Positions 1 to 10,466 of a stretch of DNA of 64,000 nucleotides are shown in pieces; position 1 is the first letter of the stretch; every line of letters starts with the position of its first letter. The position numbers and the translations under genes were made by a program. The stretch comes from Anoxybacillus tepidamans PS2. Its GTDB lineage: Bacteria > Bacillota > Bacilli > Bacillales > Anoxybacillaceae. Under the pieces are notes generated by a model that was not told the origin of the DNA, did not search any database, and saw nothing but the letters and a program-made list of their open reading frames with translations. The stretch lies in contig NZ_JHVN01000015.1 in NCBI RefSeq assembly GCF_000620165.1, positions 1 to 64,000 on the forward strand, in the 5' to 3' direction.

Positions 1-234
1 CAGTTTCGCACCATGTTGGAGTACAAAGCGAAATGGTACGGGAAACAAGTGGTGACCATATCGAGAACATTTGCTTCTTCCCAACTCTGTTCGTGCTGTG
101 GCTACCAACACAAAGACGTGAAACATCTGAGCCTTCGTGAATGGAGATGCCCATCTTGTGGAACCCATCACGATCGGGATCAGAACGCGAGTATCAATAT
201 TCTAAAAGAAGGACTGCGCTTGTTGTCGTGTTAG
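1..234 (+). CDS. tnpB: TnpB-family RNA-guided nuclease, C-terminal part (partial)
   Basis: This is the last 77 codons of a TnpB protein; the frame is open through base 1, so the gene starts outside the window. The visible part has the four-cysteine zinc ribbon (CSCCG followed by CPSCG) and the motif [11 protein letters not shown], whose aspartate belongs to the third acidic position of the RuvC-like site. TnpB proteins are RNA-guided DNA endonucleases that help IS200/IS605 elements persist. The codons look intact to the natural stop at 232-234. Whether the full protein is intact cannot be judged here. Confidence 0.85.
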   Translation, partial: QFRTMLEYKAKWYGKQVVTISRTFASSQLCSCCGYQHKDVKHLSLREWRCPSCGTHHDRDQNASINILKEGLRLLSC

Positions 235-345
235 ACAACGGAACCGTTGGGACGACGGGGATCGCCTACTAAGAGAACCGAAGGAGGCTTCGGTGTTCGT
301 AGGAATCTCCCACTTTGAAACAAAGTGAAAGTGGGAGTAGTTCAA
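150..345 (+). ncRNA. Putative omega (right-end) RNA of the TnpB element
   Basis: In TnpB systems the guide RNA overlaps the 3' end of tnpB and its 3' untranslated region, ends at the element's right end, and uses the flanking chromosomal sequence as guide. Here the stretch after the tnpB stop is rich in inverted repeats, including the 10-bp terminal hairpin at 307-337. The predicted guide would begin at about 346. The 5' limit given is a guess and no promoter was identified. Confidence 0.45.
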
Positions 346-501
346 TAGCCATAAAAAGGTATTTGTAGTATGTATTCACTTTTCGCATACTAATGGATAA
401 GAGGGCTTTATTTGACGGGAAAACGATCGGTAAAGTAAAATAATTATTAGTATAAACATATTTTCAAATATGTTATACGACAATTAACGGAGGGTTTGTG
501 A

Positions 502-1188
502 ATGTTTTTTCATCCGATGGATTTTTTAATTATTATTGCGTTCGGCATTTCCTTATGGGCGCAATTTAAGGTGTCGGGAAATTTCGAAAAGTGGTCGAAA
601 GTGTCGGCATCTTCCGGACTGACAGGTGCGGAAGTAGCGAGAATGATTTTAGACCGCAACGGACTTTACCATGTCCCTGTGGAAGTAGTGCCGGGAAGAT
701 TAACCGATCATTATGACCCGATTTCGCGGACTGTGCGTTTATCAGAACCAGTTTACTATGGCCGTTCGATCGCTTCGATTTCAGTGGCGGCACATGAAGT
801 GGGGCATGCTGTGCAGCACAAACAATCATACGGGGCATTAGTGCTTCGCCACCGCATGTTTCCAATCGTTAATTTCACGTCGGGAGCTGCACCGATTTTG
901 TTGTTGGTAGGATTTATTCTTCAGCAACTTTCGCTTATTGGCCTTGGCATTATTTTCTTTTCATTTGCGGTCGCGTTTCAATTAATTACGCTTCCTGTGG
1001 AATTTAACGCAAGTTCAAGAGCGAAAAAATTTATGCTTGCTGAAGGCATCATTTACCGCGATGAAGAACGCGGCGTGAATAAAGTGCTCGGAGCAGCCGC
1101 GCTGACCTATGTCGCAGCCGCGCTCATTTCTGTGCTCGAATTGACAAAATATATCCTTATTTTTGCACAAAGCAGCGATGAAGATTAA
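502..1188 (+). CDS. yugP: Neutral zinc metallopeptidase, YugP-like membrane protein
   Basis: A 228-residue membrane protein of the zinc peptidase family PF04298, represented by B. subtilis YugP. Residues 98-102 are HEVGH, the HExxH zinc site, preceded by AA and followed by AVQH. A hydrophobic N-terminus (about 6-22) and two or three hydrophobic segments after residue 120 put the protease at the membrane. GGAGGG at 490-495 precedes the ATG. The length fits the family. The physiological substrate is unknown. It is a stand-alone gene between the IS end and a CNNM-type gene on the same strand. Confidence 0.85.
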   Translation: MFFHPMDFLIIIAFGISLWAQFKVSGNFEKWSKVSASSGLTGAEVARMILDRNGLYHVPVEVVPGRLTDHYDPISRTVRLSEPVYYGRSIASISVAAHEVGHAVQHKQSYGALVLRHRMFPIVNFTSGAAPILLLVGFILQQLSLIGLGIIFFSFAVAFQLITLPVEFNASSRAKKFMLAEGIIYRDEERGVNKVLGAAALTYVAAALISVLELTKYILIFAQSSDED

Positions 1189-1207
1189 AATACAATCCGT
1201 TTTGTAG

Positions 1208-1247
1208 GAGGTGTAATCCGCATGCGAACTACGCATGCGGAAACCAA
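1208..1247 (+). promoter_or_regulatory. Hairpin between a strong RBS and a TTG start
   Basis: GGAGG at 1208-1212 is 35 bases from the TTG start of the next gene, too far for normal initiation. Between them is a perfect 9-bp inverted repeat, CCGCATGCG (1218-1226) and CGCATGCGG (1232-1240), with a 5-base loop. If it folds, the RBS-to-TTG gap shrinks to about 12 bases. The same RBS is ideally spaced for an ATG at 1222 inside the hairpin, which opens a short overlapping frame. Confidence 0.5.
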
Positions 1248-1269
1248 TTGGACATATTTAGTTTATTGA
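1222..1269 (+). CDS. Short upstream ORF (15 residues) overlapping the next start
   Basis: ATG at 1222 lies 9 bases after GGAGG and encodes [15 protein letters not shown] before TGA at 1267. It is in a different frame from the CNNM gene and overlaps its TTG start (1248). It may be a leader peptide coupling translation, or a chance frame. The only support is the well-placed ribosome site and the lack of any other start at proper distance. Confidence 0.3.
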   Translation: MRTTHAETNWTYLVY

Positions 1270-2594
1270 TTGTAGCATTATTAATTGCAATTACAGGCTT
1301 TTTCGTCGCCTCAGAATTTGCCATTGTCAAAGTGCGCGCCTCAAGAATTGACCAACTAATTGGTGAGGGAAATCGGCGGGCTTTGGCTGCGAAAAGAGTC
1401 ATTTCAAATCTTGACGAGTATCTATCGGCTAACCAGCTGGGGATTACAATTACATCTTTAGGATTAGGTTGGTTAGGGGAGCCAACGGTTGAGAGAATGC
1501 TCTTTCCACTGTTTGAGCGATTGAATTTATCCGAATCTCTTGCTCATGTGTTGTCATTTGTCATTGCCTTTGCGAGCATCACGTTTTTACATGTGGTTGT
1601 TGGAGAATTGGCGCCGAAGACGCTTGCGATTCAAAAAGCCGAAGCAATTACACTATTTACAGCCAAACCGCTGATTTTATTTTATCGGATCATGTATCCA
1701 TTTATTTGGCTGCTAAATACATCCGCTCGTATAGTAACTAGCCTGTTTGGTCTAAAACCCGCTTCAGAACACGAACTGGCTCATTCCCAGGAAGAGTTGC
1801 GGCTCATTTTATCAGAGAGCTATAAAAGTGGGGAAATTAATCAGTCTGAGTATAAATACGTCAACAACATTTTTCGCTTTGACGATCGGGTAGCTAAAGA
1901 AATTATGGTGCCCCGCAAAGAAATTGTGGCGCTTGATATCAATCATTCTGTAAAAGAAAATTTGGAGATCATTAAAGAAGAAAAATATACACGCTATCCG
2001 GTGATTGATGGGGACAAGGATCATGTTCTTGGTTTGATTAACGTCAAAGAAGTATTTACTGATCTCGTGACCAATCGATCTGAAGAAAAAGAGTTGAAAG
2101 ATTATATTCGCCCGATTATTCAAGTGATTGAATCGATTGCGATTCATGATTTGCTAGTAAAAATGCAAAAAGAACGGATTCATATGGCTATTTTAGTTGA
2201 CGAATATGGCGGTACATCCGGGCTTGTGACCGTCGAGGATATTCTCGAAGAAATCGTTGGTGAAATCCAAGACGAGTTCGATATTGATGAGACGCCGATG
2301 ATTCAAAAAATTGACGATACGCGTACTATGATCGATGGAAAAGTGCTCATTAGCGAAATAAATGATTTATTTGGCCTGTCAATTGACGATAGTGACGTCG
2401 ACACGATCGGTGGTTGGATTTTGACGGAGCATTACGATATTAAAGTAGGGGAATGTATAGACGTTGATGGCTATTCTTTAAAAGTTCTTGAGATGGATGG
2501 ACATCATGTGAAGACAATCGAAGCAACGAAAAAAGAGCCGTACGGAGAAAATAAGACGGTGAATGAAGATGAAGGGGCGCAGTTCCATTATTGA
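1248..2594 (+). CDS. CNNM/CorC-family membrane protein with CBS pair
   Basis: A 448-residue protein of the hemolysin C/CNNM family: an N-terminal DUF21 membrane domain (about residues 1-195, four hydrophobic segments), a pair of CBS domains (about 205-335, including [10 protein letters not shown] and [24 protein letters not shown]) and a C-terminal CorC/HlyC domain (about 350-430). Relatives include B. subtilis MpfA/YhdP, implicated in Mg2+ efflux. Here magnesium export is an inference from the family. The start is a TTG preceded by an unusual hairpin after the RBS; no better in-frame start is visible. A terminator follows directly. Confidence 0.85.
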   Translation: MDIFSLLIVALLIAITGFFVASEFAIVKVRASRIDQLIGEGNRRALAAKRVISNLDEYLSANQLGITITSLGLGWLGEPTVERMLFPLFERLNLSESLAHVLSFVIAFASITFLHVVVGELAPKTLAIQKAEAITLFTAKPLILFYRIMYPFIWLLNTSARIVTSLFGLKPASEHELAHSQEELRLILSESYKSGEINQSEYKYVNNIFRFDDRVAKEIMVPRKEIVALDINHSVKENLEIIKEEKYTRYPVIDGDKDHVLGLINVKEVFTDLVTNRSEEKELKDYIRPIIQVIESIAIHDLLVKMQKERIHMAILVDEYGGTSGLVTVEDILEEIVGEIQDEFDIDETPMIQKIDDTRTMIDGKVLISEINDLFGLSIDDSDVDTIGGWILTEHYDIKVGECIDVDGYSLKVLEMDGHHVKTIEATKKEPYGENKTVNEDEGAQFHY

Positions 2595-2606
2595 TATTGA
2601 AAACGG

Positions 2607-2637
2607 ACAAGGCAGTTATTCAACTGCCTTGTTTTTT
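2607..2637. terminator. Bidirectional terminator
   Basis: ACAAGGCAGTT (2607-2617) and AACTGCCTTGT (2622-2632) form a perfect 11-bp stem with a 4-base loop and a T-run on the plus side. It sits between two convergent genes, the CNNM gene and yhcT. Confidence 0.85.
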
Positions 2638-3544
2638 ATTGCCAAAGAGCACCCGGAAACCACCCGTCTCTGCAAGGAGCAATGCATGTAATCGGCTCGC
2701 GCGTAAACGGATGCGGGAAGGTAAGCTTGAGTGCATGAAGCGCCTGTCTTGACCATTGCCCTAGGCTTCCCCCATATAAAACATCGCCGACTAAAGGATG
2801 GCCAATGTAGCTCATATGAACACGAATTTGATGTGTACGCCCCGTATCTAATGTCAGTTCGACAAGCGATGTTTGCTCTTTATGATAGGTGTCAAGCACC
2901 CGATAGTGGGTCACAGCGGCCATTCCTGTTTGCGACACTCTTCTTCTCGTTGGATGGTGGCGATCACGCCCTATTGGCGCTTCAATTGTCCCGCTTTTTT
3001 TCTTTAAGATGCCATGCACAAGGGCAACATACGTCCGTTTGATTTGCCGCTGTTCTAGCATACGATCTAATATGGCTCCCGCTAGCGCATGTTTGGCAAA
3101 TAAAATGGCTCCCGATGTGTCTCGATCTAGGCGGTGGATGTGCCGCGCTTTTGTGAAGATCCCTTCCGTTTGAAGATATAATGTAACCGCATTTGCTAGC
3201 GTATCTGTTTGCTGGGGATCCGTTGGATGGACATCAACTCCAGGTTCTTTGTTGATGACAAGGAGATGCTCATCCTCCCATAAAATTTCGAGTTCCCGAT
3301 AATTTGGTTGAATGTCTGTTTGTTCCGGTTTGTATAGCCATAATTGCAGGCGATCATTTGGGTGGAGAGGCGTTTGCCACGAAACCATTTGACCGTTTAG
3401 TTTGACGCCCTTTTCCATTCGAAGTTGGTGCAGCCATTTCTTCGGAGCGCCCCAAGTCATTTTTAATAAAGACTCGATCGTTTGTCCTTGCCATTCGGAA
3501 GGAACGGTAAATTCGAGCCATTCTCCTTTTTTAGCCGTCAACAC
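2636..3544 (-). CDS. yhcT: RluA/RluD-family pseudouridine synthase (YhcT-like)
   Basis: A 302-residue RNA pseudouridine synthase. An N-terminal segment (about 12-75) resembles the S4-like RNA-binding domain, followed by the catalytic domain with HRLDRDTSGAILFAK, in which the aspartate of RLDRDTSG is the family's catalytic residue. Near the C-terminus, LDTGRTHQIRVH is the second conserved block. The length matches B. subtilis YhcT, and the divergent neighbour yhcU supports the assignment. The exact uridine target is not predictable from the sequence. Confidence 0.88.
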   Translation of the reverse strand: MLTAKKGEWLEFTVPSEWQGQTIESLLKMTWGAPKKWLHQLRMEKGVKLNGQMVSWQTPLHPNDRLQLWLYKPEQTDIQPNYRELEILWEDEHLLVINKEPGVDVHPTDPQQTDTLANAVTLYLQTEGIFTKARHIHRLDRDTSGAILFAKHALAGAILDRMLEQRQIKRTYVALVHGILKKKSGTIEAPIGRDRHHPTRRRVSQTGMAAVTHYRVLDTYHKEQTSLVELTLDTGRTHQIRVHMSYIGHPLVGDVLYGGSLGQWSRQALHALKLTFPHPFTREPITCIAPCRDGWFPGALWQ

Positions 3545-3695
3545 GCTATTTCACCTTCATTTTTCAGTAAATTTTTCAGCGACGGTGGAAAGAATTTCTA
3601 CCGCCATCGATTTATAAGGTATGATAAACTCATAGTATCGCTGAATGATGATGTAATGCAAGAAGAGAATGATTGCCGAAAAGGGGTATGGAGCA

Positions 3696-4088
3696 TTGAG
3701 AATTGTATATGCAGCCACCAAAGAGCAGGAGGAATATATCGAGAATTTAATCCGTTATTTTTATAGCCATGTATTTCCTCGCTATTTTGATGATGATCAA
3801 ATTAAGCAATTTGAATATTTACAAGTTCTATCTTTGTCGAATAATGATTATAATGGCACAATGCGGGAAGCGCTGCAAATGATTTCATCGTTGCAATCGT
3901 TGCTTACAATTATCGAATGCATAGAAGTAAATGGAGTGAATGAAGAATATCGGCACATGTTTGAGCGGAATGTCCGGTTGCTTGAGCAACATGGGATTCT
4001 ATTTCCTTTTACGATTGACCAGTTTCAAAAGAAGCGTCCATTTATTTTTAGTATGTATTCTCCACCGTCAAATGATTGGGTCATGTAA
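3696..4088 (+). CDS. yhcU: YhcU-like protein (DUF5365)
   Basis: A 130-residue acidic protein with no known function, resembling YhcU of Bacillus. The frame could begin at ATG 3669, but TTG at 3696 has AAGGGG at 3681-3686 nine bases upstream, and the resulting N-terminus MRIVYAATKEQEEYI fits the family length of about 130. No membrane segment or catalytic motif is visible; it looks all-helical. Its place next to yhcT is the same as in B. subtilis. Confidence 0.7.
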   Translation: MRIVYAATKEQEEYIENLIRYFYSHVFPRYFDDDQIKQFEYLQVLSLSNNDYNGTMREALQMISSLQSLLTIIECIEVNGVNEEYRHMFERNVRLLEQHGILFPFTIDQFQKKRPFIFSMYSPPSNDWVM

Positions 4089-4119
4089 AAAGGACTCTTT
4101 CATGAGAGCCCTTTTTACT
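4087..4119. terminator. Bidirectional terminator
   Basis: AAAAAGG-CTCT / GAGAG-CCTTTTT hairpin between the convergent yhcU and thioredoxin-like genes, with A and T runs on both sides. Confidence 0.7.
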
Positions 4120-4579
4120 TAATAGATTCAAACCAATCACGAAAAACGTTTTTCTCACGGTATCCATCAATCCGTTTCACTTCTTTTCCGTTTTCAAAAT
4201 GGACAATGGTCGGTGTTCCATCGATATGGTACTTGTCCCAACCATCTTCAAACTCAAGCAAGTTGAACAGTTTTAAATCAATTCCCATTTTTTTTGCCAT
4301 CGGAACGACAATCGGTGTTGTTCTTTTACAATGCGGACAAGTAGGGCTATAAAAATAGACAGTGACCGTTTCGTGATTGGCAAGTTTTTTTGCTAATTCA
4401 TCCGGCAAAATGATATTTTTATAGTTAGGATCGTCCAACTGAGCAACGGTCGCCGGATTTAACTCCGCTTTTTTGTAAGGATTGTTGGCTGCTTTTTCTT
4501 TTTGTTGATAAGACGTGATCCAAGAGATGGCTAAAAACAAAGCGATAATAACGGTTCCGAAAATAATGATTTTCTTCAA
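4115..4579 (-). CDS. Membrane-anchored thiol-disulfide oxidoreductase (BdbD/BdbA-like)
   Basis: A 154-residue extracytoplasmic thioredoxin-fold protein. Residues 4-20 form an uncleaved signal anchor without lipobox. The active site is CPHC (81-84), a DsbA-like pair, in the context VYFYSPTCPHCKRT, and the cis-proline loop GTPTIVHF follows near residues 125-132. It overlaps the bdbC start by four bases (ATGA), so the two are translationally coupled and should act as a redox pair: BdbC reoxidises this oxidant of secreted proteins. It could also be named BdbA-like; the short form without the inserted helical domain differs from classical BdbD. Confidence 0.82.
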   Translation of the reverse strand: MKKIIIFGTVIIALFLAISWITSYQQKEKAANNPYKKAELNPATVAQLDDPNYKNIILPDELAKKLANHETVTVYFYSPTCPHCKRTTPIVVPMAKKMGIDLKLFNLLEFEDGWDKYHIDGTPTIVHFENGKEVKRIDGYREKNVFRDWFESIK

Positions 4580-5016
4580 CTGCGATTCCCTTCCTTTAAC
4601 GTCTTCATAATAAGAACGCTTAATATACTAATCATACAGAAAGCCGTTAATGCGAGAAACGGAATAGTAATAAACCCAAGCCAATTAATGTAATCGCCTG
4701 TGCATGGAATACGTCCGCAAGCAATCGCATGCTCTTGAAAGAAAGGCACTTTTTGCAACAAATAGTGATAAAGAGAGATCATTCCGCCGATAATCGATAG
4801 GACTAAACTATAGCGCGCGATTTCATACTCTTTGCGGATGGCTGCCAATCCTAAAATAATGACTTGCGGATACATAAAAATGCGCTGAAACCAGCAAAGG
4901 TCGCATGGAATGAATTTCATGATTTCAGAAAAATAAAGGCTCCCCAATGTAGCTATGAGAGAGACACCCCATGCACCGAGCAACAAGTTCTCAAGCTTCT
5001 TTTCTGTTCCTGCCAT
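4576..5016 (-). CDS. bdbC: Disulfide bond formation protein BdbC (DsbB family)
   Basis: A 146-residue four-helix membrane protein. The first periplasm-facing cysteine pair is CDLC (38 and 41, in the context PCDLCWFQR) and the second is CGRIPC (100 and 105), the two pairs needed to pass electrons from a DsbA-like partner to quinone. The length matches Bacillus BdbC. It precedes and overlaps the thioredoxin-like gene, forming an operon transcribed towards yhcU. In Bacillus BdbC/BdbD supports competence pseudopilus assembly and secreted disulfide proteins; that role here is inferred. Confidence 0.9.
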   Translation of the reverse strand: MAGTEKKLENLLLGAWGVSLIATLGSLYFSEIMKFIPCDLCWFQRIFMYPQVIILGLAAIRKEYEIARYSLVLSIIGGMISLYHYLLQKVPFFQEHAIACGRIPCTGDYINWLGFITIPFLALTAFCMISILSVLIMKTLKEGNRS

Positions 5017-5125
5017 AAATAGCTACTCCCTAAAATATTATTGTTATTATTACTCATTATAGTTGAGGGGAAGAATTTTGTAAAATTTATAGGCATGTAT
5101 GGTAGATTGTAGTAAAATATAAATG

Positions 5126-5139
5126 TGAAATCGTTTTCA
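5126..5139 (+). promoter_or_regulatory. cre box (CcpA site) of the glucosidase gene
   Basis: TGAAATCGTTTTCA matches the consensus TGWAANCGNTNWCA at every position. It lies 24 bases before the ATG of the GH13 gene, close to the expected transcription start, so glucose repression by CcpA is predicted. Confidence 0.8.
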
Positions 5140-5144
5140 TATAA

Positions 5145-6845
<1,701 letters not shown>

Positions 6846-6856
6846 GTGTGCTCATT

Positions 6857-6889
6857 GGCGATCTTGATATAGATCGCCTTTTTATTTTT
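6857..6889 (+). terminator. Terminator of the glucosidase gene
   Basis: GGCGATCT / AGATCGCC stem (6857-6878) followed by a T-rich tail. Confidence 0.8.
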
Positions 6890-6979
6890 TTACCGGCAAA
6901 TTGAAATATGCAAACATTATTTTCTATATATATGTCCGCAAAAAATGGTGAAAATAATCGGTGAAAGGAGAGGATGACA

Positions 6980-7414
6980 TTGAATAAACAAACTGTTGAA
7001 AGCATTATGACGACAAACGTGGCGACTATTTCTCCAAACCAGACTGTTCAGGAAGCAGCTCAGTTGATGAGCCAAAAAAATATCGGTGCTCTTCCAGTAG
7101 TCGAAAATGGTCAAGTAAGAGGAATGATTACTGACCGTGACATTACGCTTCGGACAACAGCAGAAGGAAAAAATGCTTCTGTTCCAGTTTCGCAAATCAT
7201 GTCGACAAACATTGTGACAGGAACACCAAATATGAGTGTTCAGGAAGCAGCAAATGTCATGGCACAGCATCAAATTCGCCGCCTTCCAATCGTCGAAAAC
7301 AATCAGCTCCGCGGTATTGTGGCTTTAGGTGATATTGCGACAAATCACCAATATGATCAAGCTGCGGAACAAGCGCTTACAAACATTTCTGAACCTTCTC
7401 AACCACAAGCTTAA
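6980..7414 (+). CDS. yhcV: CBS-domain protein YhcV
   Basis: A protein of about 144 residues made almost entirely of two CBS motifs (each containing IMTTN/IMSTN, an AA-x-x-M helix, LPVVENGQVRG or LPIVENNQLRG, and a D-x-G ending). CBS pairs bind adenosyl ligands and act as energy or redox sensors; no catalytic domain is attached. The frame opens with ATG 6974, but GGAG at 6967-6970 is nine bases from TTG 6980, so the TTG start is preferred. Synteny with B. subtilis yhcT-yhcU-yhcV supports the name. Confidence 0.82.
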   Translation: MNKQTVESIMTTNVATISPNQTVQEAAQLMSQKNIGALPVVENGQVRGMITDRDITLRTTAEGKNASVPVSQIMSTNIVTGTPNMSVQEAANVMAQHQIRRLPIVENNQLRGIVALGDIATNHQYDQAAEQALTNISEPSQPQA

Positions 7415-7426
7415 CAAAAGAGGCTG

Positions 7427-7475
7427 TTCTAAAGGGTCGTTCAATCGATCTTTTGGGGACAGCCTCTTTCTTTTT
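7427..7475 (+). terminator. Terminator of yhcV
   Basis: Imperfect long hairpin: AAAGAGGCTGT (7427-7437) pairs with ACAGCCTCTTT (7459-7469), then a T-rich tail. Confidence 0.75.
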
Positions 7476-7793
7476 CTATTTACGATCCTTGAAATACGAG
7501 TTCCCCTTAATTCTCCGCTTTGCTGCAGAATAAGAGAGCGAATTGGCGAATAGCAGCAACACAATGCACTTGACAAATCATTGAATTTATGAAACATTTG
7601 TGTTTGCTTTTATTTATTATTCTTTAAGCGGCATATGACGAAAGGGAATCAACGCTTACGAATTTCGACATATTGGAGTTTTCAGCATGATTTGATAGTC
7701 AATAATCTAACTTTTGCTTTTTTGATGAAAAGGAATATTGTACCATAGCGGCGAATACAGAAAATAAGGGAATCTAATTTGGAGGGATACACA
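7476..7793. other. Intergenic region before pgcA
   Basis: About 320 bases with no supported gene. TTGACA occurs at 7570-7575 but I see no convincing -10 at the right distance. Some AT-rich sequence precedes the pgcA ribosome site GGAGGG (7781-7786). Nothing else recognised. Confidence 0.5.
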
Positions 7794-9545
7794 TTGAATT
7801 GGAGAGAGAAGTACGAACAATGGATGGCATATGAACATTTGGATGCAGAAATAAAGATGATGCTTCAGCAAAAAAACGATGATGATAAATGGTTAGAGGA
7901 TTGTTTTTACAAAAATTTAGAATTCGGTACAGGAGGCATGCGAGGGGAAATCGGCCCCGGCACGAACCGGATGAACATATATACGGTGCGCAAAGCGTCA
8001 GAAGGATTAGCGCGATACATAGAATCATTTGGTGAAGAGGCGAAAAAGCAAGGGGTTGTAATCGCTTACGATTCGCGGCATAAATCGCCTGAATTTGCGA
8101 TGGAGGCAGCTAAAACGCTTGCTACTCACGGGATTCAAACGTATGTGTTTAACGAGCTGCGCCCAACACCGGAGCTTTCGTTTGCTGTTCGTTATTTAAA
8201 TGCGTTTTCCGGCATTGTCGTCACTGCAAGCCACAACCCTCCTGAATATAACGGTTATAAAGTATACGGTCGAGACGGTGGACAACTTCCTCCAGACACT
8301 GCGGATGAGGTCATTCGTTATGTCAATGGGGTAGAAAATGAACTGGAGATTGAAGTAGAGGAAGAAATGACCCTAAAACAGCAAGGGCTCATTCAAATAA
8401 TTGGTGAAGAGGTAGATCGTGCGTATATTGAAAAATTAAAGACCATTTCGCTCAATCCGCAACTTTCGAAAGAAGTGGATGTAAAAGTTGTGTTTACACC
8501 GCTTCATGGAACGGCTAATAAACCAGTGCGGCGCGCTCTTGAGGCGCTTGGTTACAAGCATGTAAAGATTGTTAAAGAACAAGAATTGCCTGACCCGAAC
8601 TTTTCAACGGTGAAGTCGCCTAATCCGGAAGAACACGCTGCGTTTGAACGAGCCATTCAACTAGGTAAAGAAATTGATGCGGATTTGCTCATCGCTACTG
8701 ACCCGGATGCGGATCGTCTTGGGATTGCAGTAAAAAATGAAGACGGTGAATATGTAGTATTAACTGGAAACCAAACCGGGGGGTTATTGCTTCATTATAT
8801 CCTCTCGCAAAAGAAGGAAAAAGGAATCCTTCCAGACAACGGGGTTATGCTCAAAACAATTGTCACGTCGGAATTTGGCCATGATATTGCTGCCTCATTC
8901 GGTGTTGATACGGTCAATACGTTAACAGGCTTTAAATTTATTGGCGAAAAAATTAAAGAGTACGAACAAACGGGACAATATAAATTCCAATTTGGGTATG
9001 AAGAAAGCTACGGTTATTTAATTGGAGATTTCGCGCGCGACAAGGACGCGATTCAGGCGGCTGTATTGGCGGTAGAAGTATGTGCTTTTTACAAAAAACA
9101 AGGCATGTCATTGTATGAAGGTCTAATGCAGTTATTTGACCAGTACGGTTACTATCGCGAAGGATTGCAGTCGCTAACACTTAAAGGAAAAGAAGGGGCG
9201 GAACAAATTCAATCGCTTCTTGCGGCGTTCCGTAAACAGCCACCAATCGAAATGGCAGGCAAAAAAATCGTCATGATCGAAGATTACAAAACAAGCGAGC
9301 GGGTGGATACTGTCACTGGCGAGAAGACGATCATTACTCTTCCAAAATCAAATGTATTAAAATATGTTTTAGAAGATGGCTCATGGTTTTGCCTTCGCCC
9401 GTCCGGCACGGAACCGAAAGCAAAAGTATATTTCGGAGTTAAAGGCCGTTCTTTAACAGAGAGTAAAACTCAGCTAGAACAGCTATCTGAAGCGGTCATG
9501 AAGCGCGTTCATGCATGCTTAAATGCGACAGCCCAACGCTTTTAA
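7794..9545 (+). CDS. pgcA: Alpha-phosphoglucomutase PgcA
   Basis: A 583-residue phosphohexomutase interconverting glucose-1-phosphate and glucose-6-phosphate, feeding UDP-glucose for glycolipid and wall polymer synthesis. The phosphoserine loop TASHNP has its serine at residue 146, the metal-binding loop DPDADRLG follows, then the sugar loop GYEESYGY, and the phosphate-binding motif RPSGTEPK near the C-terminus. TTG 7794 is chosen because GGAGGG (7781-7786) is 7 bases upstream; the frame could open at TTG 7779, but that codon overlaps the ribosome site. The length equals B. subtilis PgcA (formerly YhxB). Confidence 0.92.
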   Translation: MNWREKYEQWMAYEHLDAEIKMMLQQKNDDDKWLEDCFYKNLEFGTGGMRGEIGPGTNRMNIYTVRKASEGLARYIESFGEEAKKQGVVIAYDSRHKSPEFAMEAAKTLATHGIQTYVFNELRPTPELSFAVRYLNAFSGIVVTASHNPPEYNGYKVYGRDGGQLPPDTADEVIRYVNGVENELEIEVEEEMTLKQQGLIQIIGEEVDRAYIEKLKTISLNPQLSKEVDVKVVFTPLHGTANKPVRRALEALGYKHVKIVKEQELPDPNFSTVKSPNPEEHAAFERAIQLGKEIDADLLIATDPDADRLGIAVKNEDGEYVVLTGNQTGGLLLHYILSQKKEKGILPDNGVMLKTIVTSEFGHDIAASFGVDTVNTLTGFKFIGEKIKEYEQTGQYKFQFGYEESYGYLIGDFARDKDAIQAAVLAVEVCAFYKKQGMSLYEGLMQLFDQYGYYREGLQSLTLKGKEGAEQIQSLLAAFRKQPPIEMAGKKIVMIEDYKTSERVDTVTGEKTIITLPKSNVLKYVLEDGSWFCLRPSGTEPKAKVYFGVKGRSLTESKTQLEQLSEAVMKRVHACLNATAQRF

Positions 9546-9677
9546 AAACAAACACCGTAGTCGCTTGTTTCTGAATGCAATGACATGTCGTTTCATCTAT
9601 GAATAAATGCATAGAAAGTTAAAGAACCCCTTATTCTTCATGTAGTCAAGTTGTATTTTGCAGAAAGGATGTTTATC

Positions 9678-10400
9678 GTGCTAAAGGATCAAGTAGCAAT
9701 TATAACAGGTGCTTCACGCGGAATCGGAAAAGAAATCGCTTTTCAACTCGCTGAACAAGGCGTTAAGCTGGCGCTTGTAGGAAGTTCGGCAGATATCCAC
9801 CAAACGGGCTCGGAATTAAAACAACGAGGATTTCAACATGTAGAAACATTTCAAGCTGATGTAGCGAATGAACAACAGATGAATGAAGTAGTGGCGCAGA
9901 CGCTTGAATCATTTGGTCAGATCGATATACTTGTAAATAATGCGGGTATCGGCTTTTTTAAGCCGGTTGATGAAACATCGATCGAAGAGTGGAAAAAAGT
10001 GTTCGAAGTGAACGTCCAAGGGGTATTTATCGGAGCGAAGGCGGTATTGCCACATATGAAGGAGCGCAAATCGGGAACGATTATTACGATTTCGTCAGAT
10101 GTAGGGCGCTATACCATTCCTAACGGCGCTGCTTATACGGCGACAAAATATGCCGTTCAAGGCTTTTCTGGCTCTCTTGCGCAAGAAGTAAGAGAATATG
10201 GCATCCGCGTTGGCACCATTAATCCAGGCATGGTGGACACATATTTCGCTAACTCGGTGCAAGGCGCTCCGGAAAAACAAAATTGGCTAAGGGTCGATGA
10301 CATTGCCAAAGCGGTCGTTTATATGGCGAGCGCTCCGAAACATATGCTCATTGACGAAATTGTCCTTCATCCTCTTATTCAAACGTATCCGATTGCATAA
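9678..10400 (+). CDS. Short-chain dehydrogenase/reductase
   Basis: A 240-residue classical SDR. TGASRGIG is the nucleotide-binding glycine motif, NNAG the second, and the catalytic set is the serine of ISSD with YTATK. The absence of an acidic residue after the first strand (VGSS) favours NADP(H). GTG 9678 follows AAAGGA by about nine bases; ATG 9669 is too close to that site. The substrate cannot be named; similarity is to 3-ketoacyl reductase-like SDRs. A terminator separates it from yhcY. Confidence 0.8.
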   Translation: MLKDQVAIITGASRGIGKEIAFQLAEQGVKLALVGSSADIHQTGSELKQRGFQHVETFQADVANEQQMNEVVAQTLESFGQIDILVNNAGIGFFKPVDETSIEEWKKVFEVNVQGVFIGAKAVLPHMKERKSGTIITISSDVGRYTIPNGAAYTATKYAVQGFSGSLAQEVREYGIRVGTINPGMVDTYFANSVQGAPEKQNWLRVDDIAKAVVYMASAPKHMLIDEIVLHPLIQTYPIA

Positions 10401-10404
10401 TATA

Positions 10405-10441
10405 AGAAAAAGGCAATGCCGTTTTCGGCGTTGTCTTTTTC
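10405..10441 (+). terminator. Terminator after the SDR gene
   Basis: AAAAAGGCAATGCCG, a TTTT loop, then CGGCGTTGTCTTTTT; includes G-U pairs and a T-run. Confidence 0.75.
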
Positions 10442-10466
10442 TATATGGATTAGGAAGGAGAACTTT

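Larger units (their letters stand above)
1..345 (+). mobile_element. Right end of an IS200/IS605-group (IS1341-type) element
   Basis: The window opens inside a TnpB-type gene. Downstream of its stop is a non-coding tail of about 110 bases that ends in a strong hairpin (CTCCCACTTT at 307-316 pairing with AAAGTGGGAG at 328-337), followed by TAGTTCAA. A subterminal hairpin followed by a short TTCAA-like sequence is the usual right end of this group, so I place the boundary near 345. The left end lies outside the window, so I cannot tell whether a TnpA accompanies it. Confidence 0.7.
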
